The translations under genes were made by a program, and so were the position numbers. A stretch of 64,000 nt of DNA from Erythrobacter sp. (GTDB lineage Bacteria > Pseudomonadota > Alphaproteobacteria > Sphingomonadales > Sphingomonadaceae). The notes under the pieces are model-generated. The model was not told the DNA's origin. It made no database searches and saw only the letters and a list, made by a program, of their open reading frames with translations. Of the stretch, positions 10,312 through 18,620 are shown piece by piece; the stretch's first letter is position 1; every line of letters starts with the position of its first letter. The stretch lies in NCBI GenBank assembly GCA_023653115.1, contig JAMNXO010000008.1:17105-81104 (forward strand), given 5' to 3'.

Positions 10312-11463
10312 GTGGCGCGTGCGCTTTATATTCATTGGCCCTTCTGCGCGAAGAAATGCCCCTATTGCGACTTCAACTCGCATGTCCGCGACAGCGTTGA
10401 TGTCGCGGGCTGGCAAGCCGCGCTTACCGCTGACATGCGGGCCGAGGCGGAGGTTGCGGGCGGCGAGCCGCTGACCTCGATCTTCTTCGGCGGTGGCACA
10501 CCCTCGCTGATGCCCCCTGCCCTGGTGGCGACATTGCTGGCCGAGGCAGAGCGCCTCTGGGGCTTTGATGCCGGGATCGAGATCACGCTCGAAGCCAATC
10601 CGTCCTCGGTTGAGGCCGCCAATTTTGCCGCGCTGGCGGCAGCGGGGATCAACCGCGTGTCGCTCGGCGTGCAGTCGCTGGATGATGCAGAGCTGCAATT
10701 TCTGGGCCGACTGCATGGGTCAAACGAGGCAATGACAGCGCTCGAAACCGCCCAAAGCCTGTTCAAACGCGTCACGTTCGACCTCATCTACGCCCTGCCC
10801 GGCCATACGCCCGAAATGTGGGCCGAACGGCTGGCCCGCGCGCTCGCGTTCGGCACCGGACACCTTTCGCTCTACCAGCTCACAATCGAGCCGGGGACGC
10901 GGTTTGCCAGCGATGTGCGGCGCGGCCGGTTGGTGCCGCTGGGTGATGATGAAGCGGCCGAGCTGTTCGATATCACGCAGGAACTCACCGCTGCGGCGGG
11001 GCTGCCGGCTTACGAGACCAGCAACCATGCCCGGCCCGGCGAGGAAAGCCGCCACAACCTCGCCTATTGGCGCTATCAGGATTACGCGGGCATCGGCCCC
11101 GGCGCGCATGGACGGCGGGGCGGCGTGGCCACCGTGCGGCACAAGAAGCCCGAGAATTTCCTCACCGCCGTTACGCGGCAGGGGAACGGTATTGCGGAAC
11201 AGCGTCTGCTCAACGTGTCGGAACAGGCTGCCGAAGCGCTGCTGATGGGGCTGCGGCTTGTCGAAGGGGTGGACCTGTCCGCCCTGTCCGCCCGATTTGC
11301 CCTCCCCCGTAGCGGGTTGATCGAGGAAGCCGCCCTCACCCGTCTCGAAACATTGGGTCTGATGTGGCAAGCGGGCAGCCGCATCGGGGTCACCCCGCAA
11401 GGCCGCTCGCTGCTGGATGCCCTGCTTGCCGAAGTGGTGGCCGACACGCTGGTTGCGGCATGA
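10312..11463 (+). CDS. hemW: HemW-type radical SAM protein (heme chaperone)
   Basis: 383-residue radical SAM protein. The 4Fe-4S motif CAKKCPYC lies about 10 residues after the proposed GTG start at 10312 (ALYIHWPFCAKKCPYCDFNSH). Later landmarks are FFGGGTPSLM, ITLEANPSS, INRVSLGVQSLDD and LSLYQLTIEPGTRF. Lack of the N-terminal extension of oxygen-independent coproporphyrinogen oxidase, and the neighbourhood (rdgB upstream), favour HemW over HemN. The open frame extends upstream through the CAP gene, but that part has no homologous look. Its stop overlaps the xerC start (ATGA). Confidence 0.93.
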   Translation: MARALYIHWPFCAKKCPYCDFNSHVRDSVDVAGWQAALTADMRAEAEVAGGEPLTSIFFGGGTPSLMPPALVATLLAEAERLWGFDAGIEITLEANPSSVEAANFAALAAAGINRVSLGVQSLDDAELQFLGRLHGSNEAMTALETAQSLFKRVTFDLIYALPGHTPEMWAERLARALAFGTGHLSLYQLTIEPGTRFASDVRRGRLVPLGDDEAAELFDITQELTAAAGLPAYETSNHARPGEESRHNLAYWRYQDYAGIGPGAHGRRGGVATVRHKKPENFLTAVTRQGNGIAEQRLLNVSEQAAEALLMGLRLVEGVDLSALSARFALPRSGLIEEAALTRLETLGLMWQAGSRIGVTPQGRSLLDALLAEVVADTLVAA

Positions 11464-12350
11464 GCGCAGGCGAGATCATCGCCGCCTGGCGCGCGCACCT
11501 TGCCGATAACCGCCGCCGCTCGCCCCATACGGTGCGCGCCTATGTTGCCGCCGCCGAGCGGCTCTGCGCCGCCCATGGTTTGGAGGACTGGGACGCAGCC
11601 GCCCGCACCGAGGCGCACGCCTTGCGCAGCTTCCTCGCCGCACGCCGGGCAGAGGGCCTCGGCAATGCCAGCACCGCGCGCGAACTCTCGGCGCTCAAGG
11701 CCTTCATCGCCTTTGCCCGCGAGCAAAGCGGCGATCCCGATCCCGCCGCACCGCGGCTGCGTGGCCCGCGCCTCAAGAAGGGCCTGCCCCGCCCCGTCAC
11801 CCCGGACGAAGCGGTCAATCTTGCCGACATGATCGACACCGCCGCCACCGCCGACTGGATCGGCGCGCGTGACCGGGCGGTGTTGCTGCTGCTTTACGGA
11901 TCAGGCCTGCGGATTGCCGAGGCGCTGGCGCTTTCGGGACGCGATGCGGCGCTGGGCGAGGTGCTGCAGGTGACCGGCAAGGGCGGCAAGCAGCGGATCG
12001 TGCCGGTGCTGCCGATCACCCGCGCCGCGCTTGCCGAATATGTCCGTCTGTGCCCATGGCCGCTGCCAGCGGGCGAGCCCCTGTTTCGCGGAGCCAAGGG
12101 CGGGCCGCTCTCGCCGGGTATGGTGCAGCGTGCGATGGCGCAGGCCCGCCGCGCGCTTGGCCTGCCTGATACGGCGACGCCCCACGCGCTGCGCCATTCC
12201 TTTGCCACCCATCTTTTGAGTGCAGGCGCCGATCTGCGCTCACTTCAGGAACTGCTCGGCCACGCCTCCTTGGGCTCGACCCAGATCTACACCCGTGTCG
12301 ATGCCGCCAGTCTGCTGGAGAATTATCGCAAGGCGCACCCGCGCGGTTAG
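11460..12350 (+). CDS. xerC: Tyrosine recombinase XerC
   Basis: Site-specific recombinase of 296 residues that, with XerD, resolves chromosome dimers at dif. An N-terminal SAM-like core-binding domain (PHTVRAYVAAAERLC) precedes the catalytic domain. Active-site elements are visible: Arg in LYGSGLRIAEALAL, Lys in GKGGKQRIVPV, HALRHSFATHLL, LLGHASLGSTQIYTRV with the nucleophile Tyr. The ATG at 11460 overlaps the hemW stop. XerC is preferred over XerD from length and lack of the XerD signature, but the assignment between the two is not certain. Confidence 0.9.
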   Translation: MSAGEIIAAWRAHLADNRRRSPHTVRAYVAAAERLCAAHGLEDWDAAARTEAHALRSFLAARRAEGLGNASTARELSALKAFIAFAREQSGDPDPAAPRLRGPRLKKGLPRPVTPDEAVNLADMIDTAATADWIGARDRAVLLLLYGSGLRIAEALALSGRDAALGEVLQVTGKGGKQRIVPVLPITRAALAEYVRLCPWPLPAGEPLFRGAKGGPLSPGMVQRAMAQARRALGLPDTATPHALRHSFATHLLSAGADLRSLQELLGHASLGSTQIYTRVDAASLLENYRKAHPRG

Positions 12351-12970
12351 CTGTTGTCCTGCCCCTCGTGCGCCTTCACCGGCTTCCAGGTGACAAAGCG
12401 ATAGACGTAGATCGCCACCCCGGCGAGCACTGCTGCGACAATGCCGTAACCCGCCAGCGTCTCGTAGCGGTCAATCAGGCCAGCCAGCGCCTGCCCGCCC
12501 AAAATCAGCAAGCCGTTCCAGATCAGCGAGCCAAGGAACGTGAACAGCGAAAAGCGCCACAGCTTCATGCCCGCCAAGCCCGCAGGCAGCGAGACGATGG
12601 TGCGCAGCAGCGGCGAGAAGCGCAGCAGGAACACGATCCAGTCGCCATACTTGCGGAAGATATCGCGCGCCTTGGTGAACTCGTCCCATTCGAAGGTCAG
12701 GACGCGGCCCCAGCGGTCGATCACCCGTTTCAGCGTCTCCTCGCTCCAGCGCGAGCCGAGCCAATACCAGAACAGGTTGCCCACCAGCGTGCCGACTGTG
12801 GCGATGATCCACAGCACGTAGCCGTTCATCTTGCCCTGCGCCACGAGCACGCCCGCTGCGCCGAGGATCACTTCCGACGGCACCGGCGGGAACACGTTTT
12901 CGAGGATCATCAGCACAAAAATGCCGAGATAGCCGCCCTTATCGAGCAGGCTGAGCAGGAGTTCGGTCAT
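12347..12970 (-). CDS. DedA family inner-membrane protein
   Basis: 207-residue polytopic membrane protein of the DedA/SNARE-associated family, linked to undecaprenyl-phosphate or phospholipid flipping in other bacteria. Signatures: ILENVFPPVPSEVILGAAG near the N-terminus and the FSPLLRTIVSLPAGLAGM segment, followed by two further membrane helices. The ATG at 12970 is chosen because it starts the family-type N-terminus (MTELLLSLLDKGGYLGIF). It overlaps xerC by 4 bp tail to tail and lies 10 bp after gshB, so it may be read through from gshB. Confidence 0.93.
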   Translation of the reverse strand: MTELLLSLLDKGGYLGIFVLMILENVFPPVPSEVILGAAGVLVAQGKMNGYVLWIIATVGTLVGNLFWYWLGSRWSEETLKRVIDRWGRVLTFEWDEFTKARDIFRKYGDWIVFLLRFSPLLRTIVSLPAGLAGMKLWRFSLFTFLGSLIWNGLLILGGQALAGLIDRYETLAGYGIVAAVLAGVAIYVYRFVTWKPVKAHEGQDNS

Positions 12971-12980
12971 TCTGTGTCTT

Positions 12981-13958
12981 TCAATCTTGTGATGCAGAGG
13001 CGCGGCGCTCGGCAATCCGCCGCTCGATCGCATCCCAGATCAGCCCGGGCGTGTCGGTGCCTTTGAACCGGTCGATCGCCACGATCCCGGTCGGCGAGGT
13101 GACGTTGATTTCGGTGAGCCATTGCCCGCCGATGACATCGATCCCCACGAAGGTCAGGCCAAGGCGTTTGAGATCCGGGCCGAGCGCGTCACAGATTTCC
13201 TGTTCGCGCGGGGTCAACTGCGTTGGCTGCGCAGAACCGCCCATCGCAAGGTTCGATCGGAACTCGCCCTCGCCCGGAATGCGGTTGATCGCGCCGGCCA
13301 CCTCGCCATCGATGAGCACGATGCGCTTGTCACCTTTGGCCACTTCGGGGAGGAAGGGCTGGACCATGTGCGGCTCGGGCCAGGTCTGGTTGAACACCTC
13401 GAACAATGCGGTGAGGTTTTCGCCGTTCTCGCCGATGCGGAAGATCGCCTTGCCGCCATTGCCGTGGATCGGCTTCACAACGATGGCGCCGTGCTTGTCC
13501 ATGAAGCGCCGCACTTCCTCCACCGACCGCGTCACCAGCGTCGGCGGCATGAAATGGCGATAGTTCAGCACCATCACCTTTTCCGGCGAATTGCGGACAT
13601 TGGCGGGGTCATTCACCACCAGCGTCTCGTGCCCGATCCGCTCGAGCATATGGGTGGCGGTGATATAGCCCATGTGGAACGGCGGATCCTGCCGCATCAG
13701 CACCACATCTATATCCTTGCCGAGATCGAGCCGCACCTGCTCGCCGCGGGTGAAGTGATCACCATCGACCCGCTGCACCGTGACCGGAAAAGCATGGGCA
13801 AACAGGCGATCATCCTCGTCGAGCGTGAGGCTTTCGACGTGATATTCAAAGACCGTATAGCCGCGCGCCTGCGCGGCCAGCATCAGCGCGAAGGAGCTGT
13901 CGCCGGCGATGTTGATCCGGTCGATGGGGTCCATCTGGACGGCAATTCTGAGCGACAT
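12981..13958 (-). CDS. gshB: Glutathione synthetase
   Basis: ATP-grasp ligase joining gamma-glutamylcysteine and glycine to make glutathione. The 325-residue protein begins MSLRIAVQMDPIDRINIAGDS, typical of GshB, and includes VVLMRQDPPFHMGYITATH, the ATP-grasp region AIVVKPIHGNGGKAIFRI, and the C-terminal GIDVIGGQWLTEINVTSPTG. It is the first gene of a short minus-strand pair with the DedA gene. An inverted-repeat pair lies just upstream (13971-14058), separating it from yraN. Confidence 0.98.
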   Translation of the reverse strand: MSLRIAVQMDPIDRINIAGDSSFALMLAAQARGYTVFEYHVESLTLDEDDRLFAHAFPVTVQRVDGDHFTRGEQVRLDLGKDIDVVLMRQDPPFHMGYITATHMLERIGHETLVVNDPANVRNSPEKVMVLNYRHFMPPTLVTRSVEEVRRFMDKHGAIVVKPIHGNGGKAIFRIGENGENLTALFEVFNQTWPEPHMVQPFLPEVAKGDKRIVLIDGEVAGAINRIPGEGEFRSNLAMGGSAQPTQLTPREQEICDALGPDLKRLGLTFVGIDVIGGQWLTEINVTSPTGIVAIDRFKGTDTPGLIWDAIERRIAERRASASQD

Positions 13959-13970
13959 TCTCTACTTCCG

Positions 13971-14058
13971 TTCATGCTGAGCTTGTCGAAGCACTGTCCT
14001 GCTTCATTCCCGAGGTCAAAGAAGAAAAGGCAATCCTTCGACAAGCTCAGGATGATCG
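13971..14058. repeat. Inverted pair of sphingomonad-type intergenic repeats
   Basis: TTCATGCTGAGCTTGTCGAAG at 13971-13991 and its inverted copy at 14036-14058 share a 15-bp perfect core (CTGAGCTTGTCGAAG) and can form a long hairpin in the yraN-gshB spacer. The same core appears once at 8308-8318. This looks like a dispersed palindromic element rather than a gene-specific signal. Confidence 0.7.
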
Positions 14059-14071
14059 GTGGTGTCCGATG

Positions 14072-14443
14072 TCAGGGCATCCACGCGTTTTCGATGTGGT
14101 GCGGCTTGTGGCCGGGTGCAAGCAGGATCACGTCGACGCGCACGTCTTCGCCCTGCGTGGCATAAAGATGCATCACCGATTCCGCCGCGGCGGCCACCCG
14201 TGACAGGCGGCGTTCGTCGATCGCATCGGCCAGCGCAACGCTGCGGGCGCGCCATTTGACCTCGACAAAGGCGACAAGGCCGGGGCGCTGGGCGATCAGA
14301 TCGATCTCGCCCGCCTTGGTCTTGACCCGCTCGGCGACGATCCGCCAGCCTTGGCTGACCAGCCACATGGCTGCCTGCGCCTCGCCTTCGCGGCCGCGCT
14401 GGTCGGCTTCGCGCCGCTCGGGCGTGCTGCGTTCCCGCATCAT
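14072..14443 (-). CDS. yraN: YraN family (UPF0102) putative nuclease-fold protein
   Basis: 123-residue protein of UPF0102, predicted from fold to be a restriction-endonuclease-like nuclease; the physiological substrate is not established. Key family elements are REGEAQAAMWLVSQGW, the catalytic-type Asp and Glu-x-Lys in GEIDLIA and VAFVEVKWR, and the Arg-rich N-terminus. Its start overlaps the rsmI stop (ATGA), giving the conserved rsmI-yraN pair that in enterobacteria also neighbours lpoA, as it does here. Confidence 0.94.
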   Translation of the reverse strand: MMRERSTPERREADQRGREGEAQAAMWLVSQGWRIVAERVKTKAGEIDLIAQRPGLVAFVEVKWRARSVALADAIDERRLSRVAAAAESVMHLYATQGEDVRVDVILLAPGHKPHHIENAWMP

Positions 14444-15297
14444 TCGCCCTTGAGTTCGAGCGCGCGGGCATAAAGCGCGGCGCGGTCAATCCCGGTGGCC
14501 TTGGCGACAATCCCGGCGGCCTTGCCCGGCCCGGCGTCGACAAGCGCAGCGCGCAGCAGTGCGTCGGCATCAAGCGCCGGTGCCTCGGCTTCGGCAGGCG
14601 GGCCGATCAGCAGCACGATCTCACCCTTGGGCGGATGGGCGGCGTAATGATCGGCAAGGTCGGCCGCGCTCCCGCTGCGGCATTCCTCGTGCAGCTTGGT
14701 CAGCTCGCGCGCCACCGCCACTTCGCGGGCGGGCCACAGGGCCGCAATCGCGCGCAGCGACTTCTCGAGCCGCGGGGCGGTTTCGTAGAACACAAGGGTC
14801 GCCGTGATACCGGCGAGGCCCGCCAGCGCCTCCTCGCGCGCCTTGTCCTTGGGCGACAGAAAACCTGCAAACAGAAAGCGGTCGCTCGGCAATCCGGCAA
14901 TCGCAAGGCCCGCAATTGCTGCGCAGGCGCCCGGCACGGCGACAACATTCACCCCCGCCGCGCGCGCCTCGCGCACCAAGCGATAGCCCGGGTCGGAAAT
15001 CAGCGGCGTGCCGGCATCGCTCACCAGCGCAACCGGCGAAACCCTCGCCTCGTCGATGATCCGCGCACGCACTTGCGGCGGGGCGTGATCGTCGAGCCGC
15101 TGGAGTTTGGCCTTGATCCCGAGATGTTTCAGCAACTTGCCCGTAACCCGCGTATCCTCGCAGGCGATCACCGCTGCCGCGCCCAGCACCGCAATGGCGC
15201 GCAGCGTAATATCGGCAAGATTGCCAATCGGGGTCGCCACAATGTAGAGACCCGGCTCGGGCGTCCCGGAGGGGATGGATGGAAGCTCGCTCGTCAT
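14440..15297 (-). CDS. rsmI: 16S rRNA (cytidine(1402)-2'-O)-methyltransferase RsmI
   Basis: SAM-dependent methyltransferase that 2'-O-methylates C1402 of 16S rRNA. The ATG at 15297 gives 285 residues, the usual length. Signatures: GLYIVATPIGNLADITLRA, ACEDTRVTGKLL, VALVSDAGTPLISDPGYRLV, and VVAVPGACAAIAGLAIAGLP, then GFLSPKDKARE. It is divergent from the LpoA-like gene, with only 41 bp between the two starts, so their promoters must overlap or lie within coding sequence. Confidence 0.97.
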   Translation of the reverse strand: MTSELPSIPSGTPEPGLYIVATPIGNLADITLRAIAVLGAAAVIACEDTRVTGKLLKHLGIKAKLQRLDDHAPPQVRARIIDEARVSPVALVSDAGTPLISDPGYRLVREARAAGVNVVAVPGACAAIAGLAIAGLPSDRFLFAGFLSPKDKAREEALAGLAGITATLVFYETAPRLEKSLRAIAALWPAREVAVARELTKLHEECRSGSAADLADHYAAHPPKGEIVLLIGPPAEAEAPALDADALLRAALVDAGPGKAAGIVAKATGIDRAALYARALELKGE

Positions 15298-15338
15298 GGC
15301 GGGCCGAGCATTGAAGCACCAGCGAGGGGTCGGCAAGG

Positions 15339-16547
15339 ATGAACCACAGCAAAGCGCCGAAATGGGCAGCATGGCTGGCGAGCGCCGCCGGTCTGTTCTC
15401 GCGCCGCCATCTTGCGATTGCGGGGGCCGCGCTGCTGGCAGCGGGCTGCAACGTGATCCCCAAGGGCGATGTGGAAACCGCTCCGCCGCCGCCCGCCCCT
15501 GCGCCCGAGCCTTCGGCGACCGCGCTGCCGACCGATTCCGGCCGCCACCGCATCGCGCTGCTGGTGCCGATGAGCGGCGATGCTGCCGCGGTTGGCCAAG
15601 CCATCGCCAATGCCACCACCATGGCGCTGCTCGATACCAATGCCGATAACCTGCGCATTACCACTTACGACACCTCGACCGGCATTGCCGGCGCGGCCAA
15701 TCAGGCGATTGCCGACGGGAACAAGCTGATCCTCGGCCCGCTGCTGGCTGATGCCGTGCCTGCGGTGCAATCGGCAGCGCGTGCTGCCGGGGTGCCGGTG
15801 ATCACTTTCGCCAACGACACCAGCGTCGCGAGCGCCGACGTGTTCGTGATGGGCCACAATCCCGAGCAATCGATCCGCCGCTCTGTCCAGTTCGCCCGCA
15901 CCCGCGGAGCAAGCCGCTTTGCCGCGCTCCTGCCCGAGGGTGATTACGGCCTGCGCTCGGGATCGGCGCTGGACAAGGCGCTCAAGGAATTCGGCGGCAC
16001 GCTGGTGCGGCGCGAGGGCTACGCGCGCGGTAACACCTCGATTGTCAGCGCGGCTGCGCGGCTGCGTGCGGCAGGCGGCTATGACACGGTGGTGATCGCT
16101 GACAGTCCGCGTCTGGGGATCGAGGCGGCGGACGAATTGCAGCGCGGCGTCAATCCGCGCACCCGCCTGATCGGAACCGAATTGTGGAGCGGCGAGACTG
16201 TGATCGCCCGCGCCGCCTCGATGGAAGGCGCATTGTTCGCCGCCGTATCCGACACCCGCTACAAGCGCTTTGCCGAAAGCTATGAAACCCGGTTCGGCAC
16301 CAAGCCCTACCGTATCGCCACGCTCGGCTATGATGCGGTGCTCCTGACGCTCAGGGTCGCGCGCGAATGGCGGGTGGGCAACCCCTTCCCCAAGGGCGAA
16401 CTGTATGATCGCGGCGGGTTCCTCGGGGTGGACGGTCCGTTCCGTTTCAGCCGCAGCGGGATTGCCGAGCGCGCGCTTGAAGTGCGCGAAGTGCGCGGCG
16501 GCGAGGTGGTGCCGGTCGATCCGGCGCCCACCGGCTTCGGCGGCTGA
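15339..16547 (+). CDS. Penicillin-binding protein activator, LpoA-like lipoprotein
   Basis: 402-residue predicted outer-membrane lipoprotein. A signal segment ends with AAGC (Cys near residue 37), followed by a Pro-rich linker, then a periplasmic-binding-like domain (IALLVPMSGDAAAVGQAIANA; LILGPLLADAVPAV; VITFANDTS; GYDAVLLTLRVA) like the C-terminal domain of E. coli LpoA, which activates PBP1A. The N-terminal TPR domain of E. coli LpoA is missing, as usual in alphaproteobacteria. Synteny with rsmI-yraN supports the call. It may assist peptidoglycan synthesis; a partner is not in the window. Confidence 0.85.
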   Translation: MNHSKAPKWAAWLASAAGLFSRRHLAIAGAALLAAGCNVIPKGDVETAPPPPAPAPEPSATALPTDSGRHRIALLVPMSGDAAAVGQAIANATTMALLDTNADNLRITTYDTSTGIAGAANQAIADGNKLILGPLLADAVPAVQSAARAAGVPVITFANDTSVASADVFVMGHNPEQSIRRSVQFARTRGASRFAALLPEGDYGLRSGSALDKALKEFGGTLVRREGYARGNTSIVSAAARLRAAGGYDTVVIADSPRLGIEAADELQRGVNPRTRLIGTELWSGETVIARAASMEGALFAAVSDTRYKRFAESYETRFGTKPYRIATLGYDAVLLTLRVAREWRVGNPFPKGELYDRGGFLGVDGPFRFSRSGIAERALEVREVRGGEVVPVDPAPTGFGG

Positions 16548-16604
16548 GCAAAACCGGCGCAGGGCGCTTGTTAGCGCATGGCACGCGGGCCTATACCCCG
16601 CCCC

Positions 16605-18620
16605 ATGTCCGATAGCGCCCCTGATGATCTGTTCGCCAACACCCCCACCTCCAGCGGCGATTACAACGCCTCGGCGATCGAGGTGCTCGAAGGGCTGGAG
16701 CCCGTGCGCCGCCGTCCGGGGATGTATATCGGCGGCACCGATGACCGCGCGCTTCACCACCTCGCAGCCGAAGTGCTCGACAATGCGATGGACGAAGCGG
16801 TTGCCGGCCATGCCACGCGGATCGAGATGCGCCTCGAGGAAGGCGAGCCCGGCACCGCTGGCCGCCTGATCATCGCCGATAACGGGCGCGGCATTCCGGT
16901 TGATGAACACCCCAAGTTCCCGGGCAAATCGACGCTCGAGGTAATCCTTTCCACGCTCCATTCGGGCGGCAAGTTTTCGGGCAAGGCCTATGCCACCAGC
17001 GGCGGCTTGCATGGCGTCGGCGTGAGCGTGGTGAACGCCCTGTCCTCGCACACCCGTGTCGAAGTGGCGCGCGACAAGCAGCTTTACGCGCAGGAATTCT
17101 CACGCGGGATTACCCAAGGCGGCCTCCAGAGCCTTGGCGCAGCGCCCAACCGGCGCGGCACGACCGTGGCCTTCACCCCCGATCCCGAGATCTTTGGCGA
17201 TCGCAAGTTCACCCCCAAGCGCCTGTTCAAGCTCGCCCGCTCCAAGGCCTATCTGTTCGCAGGCGTCGAGATCCGCTGGAAATGTGCCGCCGCGCTGGTC
17301 AGCGATGATGTCCCGGCCGAGGCGACCTTCAAGTTCCCCGGCGGCCTTGCCGATCACTTGGCCGAACAGATCGGCACGCGCGAATGCGTCACCGCCCAGC
17401 CCTTTGCCGGAAGCCAGGATTTTCCGCTGGTGGACGGCATCGGACAAGGCCGCGTGGAATGGGCGATCGCCTGGCCGCTTTATGCCGACAGCGTGTTCAG
17501 CTGGTATTGTAACACCGTGCCTACGCCGGATGGCGGCACCCACGAACAGGGCCTGCGCATGGCGCTTACCCGCGGGCTGCGCGCGTTCGGCGAGCTGGTC
17601 GGCGCGAAGAAGGCCAAGGACATTACCGCCGACGACGTGATGACCGGCGCCGAGGTGATGCTCAGCGTCTTCATCCGCGATCCGCAGTTCCAGTCGCAGA
17701 CCAAGGATCGTCTGACCTCGCCCGAGGCCGCAAGGTTGGTAGAGAACGCGGTGCGCGATCACTTCGACCACTTCCTCACCGACAATATGGAGCGCGGCAA
17801 GGCGCTGCTCGGCGAGGTGATGGAGCGCATGGACGAGCGCCTCAAGCGCAAGCAGGAGCGCGAGATCAAGCGCAAGAGCGCGACCAATGCCAAGAAGCTG
17901 CGCCTGCCCGGCAAGCTCACCGATTGTTCGGGCGAAGGCGGACGAGAGACAGAACTGTTCATCGTCGAGGGCGACAGCGCGGGCGGCAGCGCCAAGCAGG
18001 CGCGTGATCGCAAAAGCCAAGCGATCCTGCCGATCCGCGGCAAGATCCTCAACGTCGCATCCGCCACCAACGACAAGATCCGCGCCAACAGCGAAATCGC
18101 CGATCTGTCGCTGGCGCTGGGCTGCGGCACCCGCAAGGACTGCGATGCCGATCAGCTGCGTTACGACCGCATCATCATCATGACCGACGCCGATGTTGAC
18201 GGCGCGCATATCGCAACGCTGCTGATGACCTTCTTCTTCCAGGAAATGCCCGACATCGTGAAGAAGGGCCACCTTTTCCTGGCCCAGCCCCCGCTATACC
18301 GGCTGACCGCTGGCAAGGAGAGCCGCTACGCCCGCGACGACGCGCACCGCGCCGAGCTGGAAGCGACCGTGTTCAAGGGCAAGAAGGTCGAAGTCAGCCG
18401 CTTCAAGGGCCTGGGCGAAATGAACCCGCAGCAATTGCGCGAAACCACCATGGCGCCCGAAACGCGCGGGCTGATCCGCATCACCTTGCCGCAAGAATTT
18501 GAAGACCGTGCAGGCGTGGCGCGGCTGGTCGACGAATTGATGGGCCGCAACCCCGAACACCGCTTCAACTTCATCCAGAACCGCGCGGGCGAAGTGGATC
18601 GCGATCTGATCGATGCGTAA
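16605..18620 (+). CDS. parE: DNA topoisomerase IV subunit B
   Basis: ATPase subunit of topoisomerase IV, which decatenates daughter chromosomes. The GHKL ATPase part has EVLEGLEPVRRRPGMYIGG, LDNAMDEAVAGHA and the ATP lid SGGLHGVGVSVVNALS; the TOPRIM part has ELFIVEGDSAGGSAKQ and IMTDADVDGAHIATLLMTFF. Length (671 residues) fits ParE rather than GyrB (~800+). I chose the ATG at 16605 (MSDSAPDDLFAN); an in-frame ATG nine codons upstream at 16578 is also possible. Its stop overlaps the next gene by 8 bp. Confidence 0.96.
   Translation: MSDSAPDDLFANTPTSSGDYNASAIEVLEGLEPVRRRPGMYIGGTDDRALHHLAAEVLDNAMDEAVAGHATRIEMRLEEGEPGTAGRLIIADNGRGIPVDEHPKFPGKSTLEVILSTLHSGGKFSGKAYATSGGLHGVGVSVVNALSSHTRVEVARDKQLYAQEFSRGITQGGLQSLGAAPNRRGTTVAFTPDPEIFGDRKFTPKRLFKLARSKAYLFAGVEIRWKCAAALVSDDVPAEATFKFPGGLADHLAEQIGTRECVTAQPFAGSQDFPLVDGIGQGRVEWAIAWPLYADSVFSWYCNTVPTPDGGTHEQGLRMALTRGLRAFGELVGAKKAKDITADDVMTGAEVMLSVFIRDPQFQSQTKDRLTSPEAARLVENAVRDHFDHFLTDNMERGKALLGEVMERMDERLKRKQEREIKRKSATNAKKLRLPGKLTDCSGEGGRETELFIVEGDSAGGSAKQARDRKSQAILPIRGKILNVASATNDKIRANSEIADLSLALGCGTRKDCDADQLRYDRIIIMTDADVDGAHIATLLMTFFFQEMPDIVKKGHLFLAQPPLYRLTAGKESRYARDDAHRAELEATVFKGKKVEVSRFKGLGEMNPQQLRETTMAPETRGLIRITLPQEFEDRAGVARLVDELMGRNPEHRFNFIQNRAGEVDRDLIDA

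Noticed and set aside
15294..17051. 585-codon minus-strand ORF over the LpoA-like gene and parE
   Set aside because: Arg/His/Gly-rich shadow translation with no domain, overlapping two recognisable genes.
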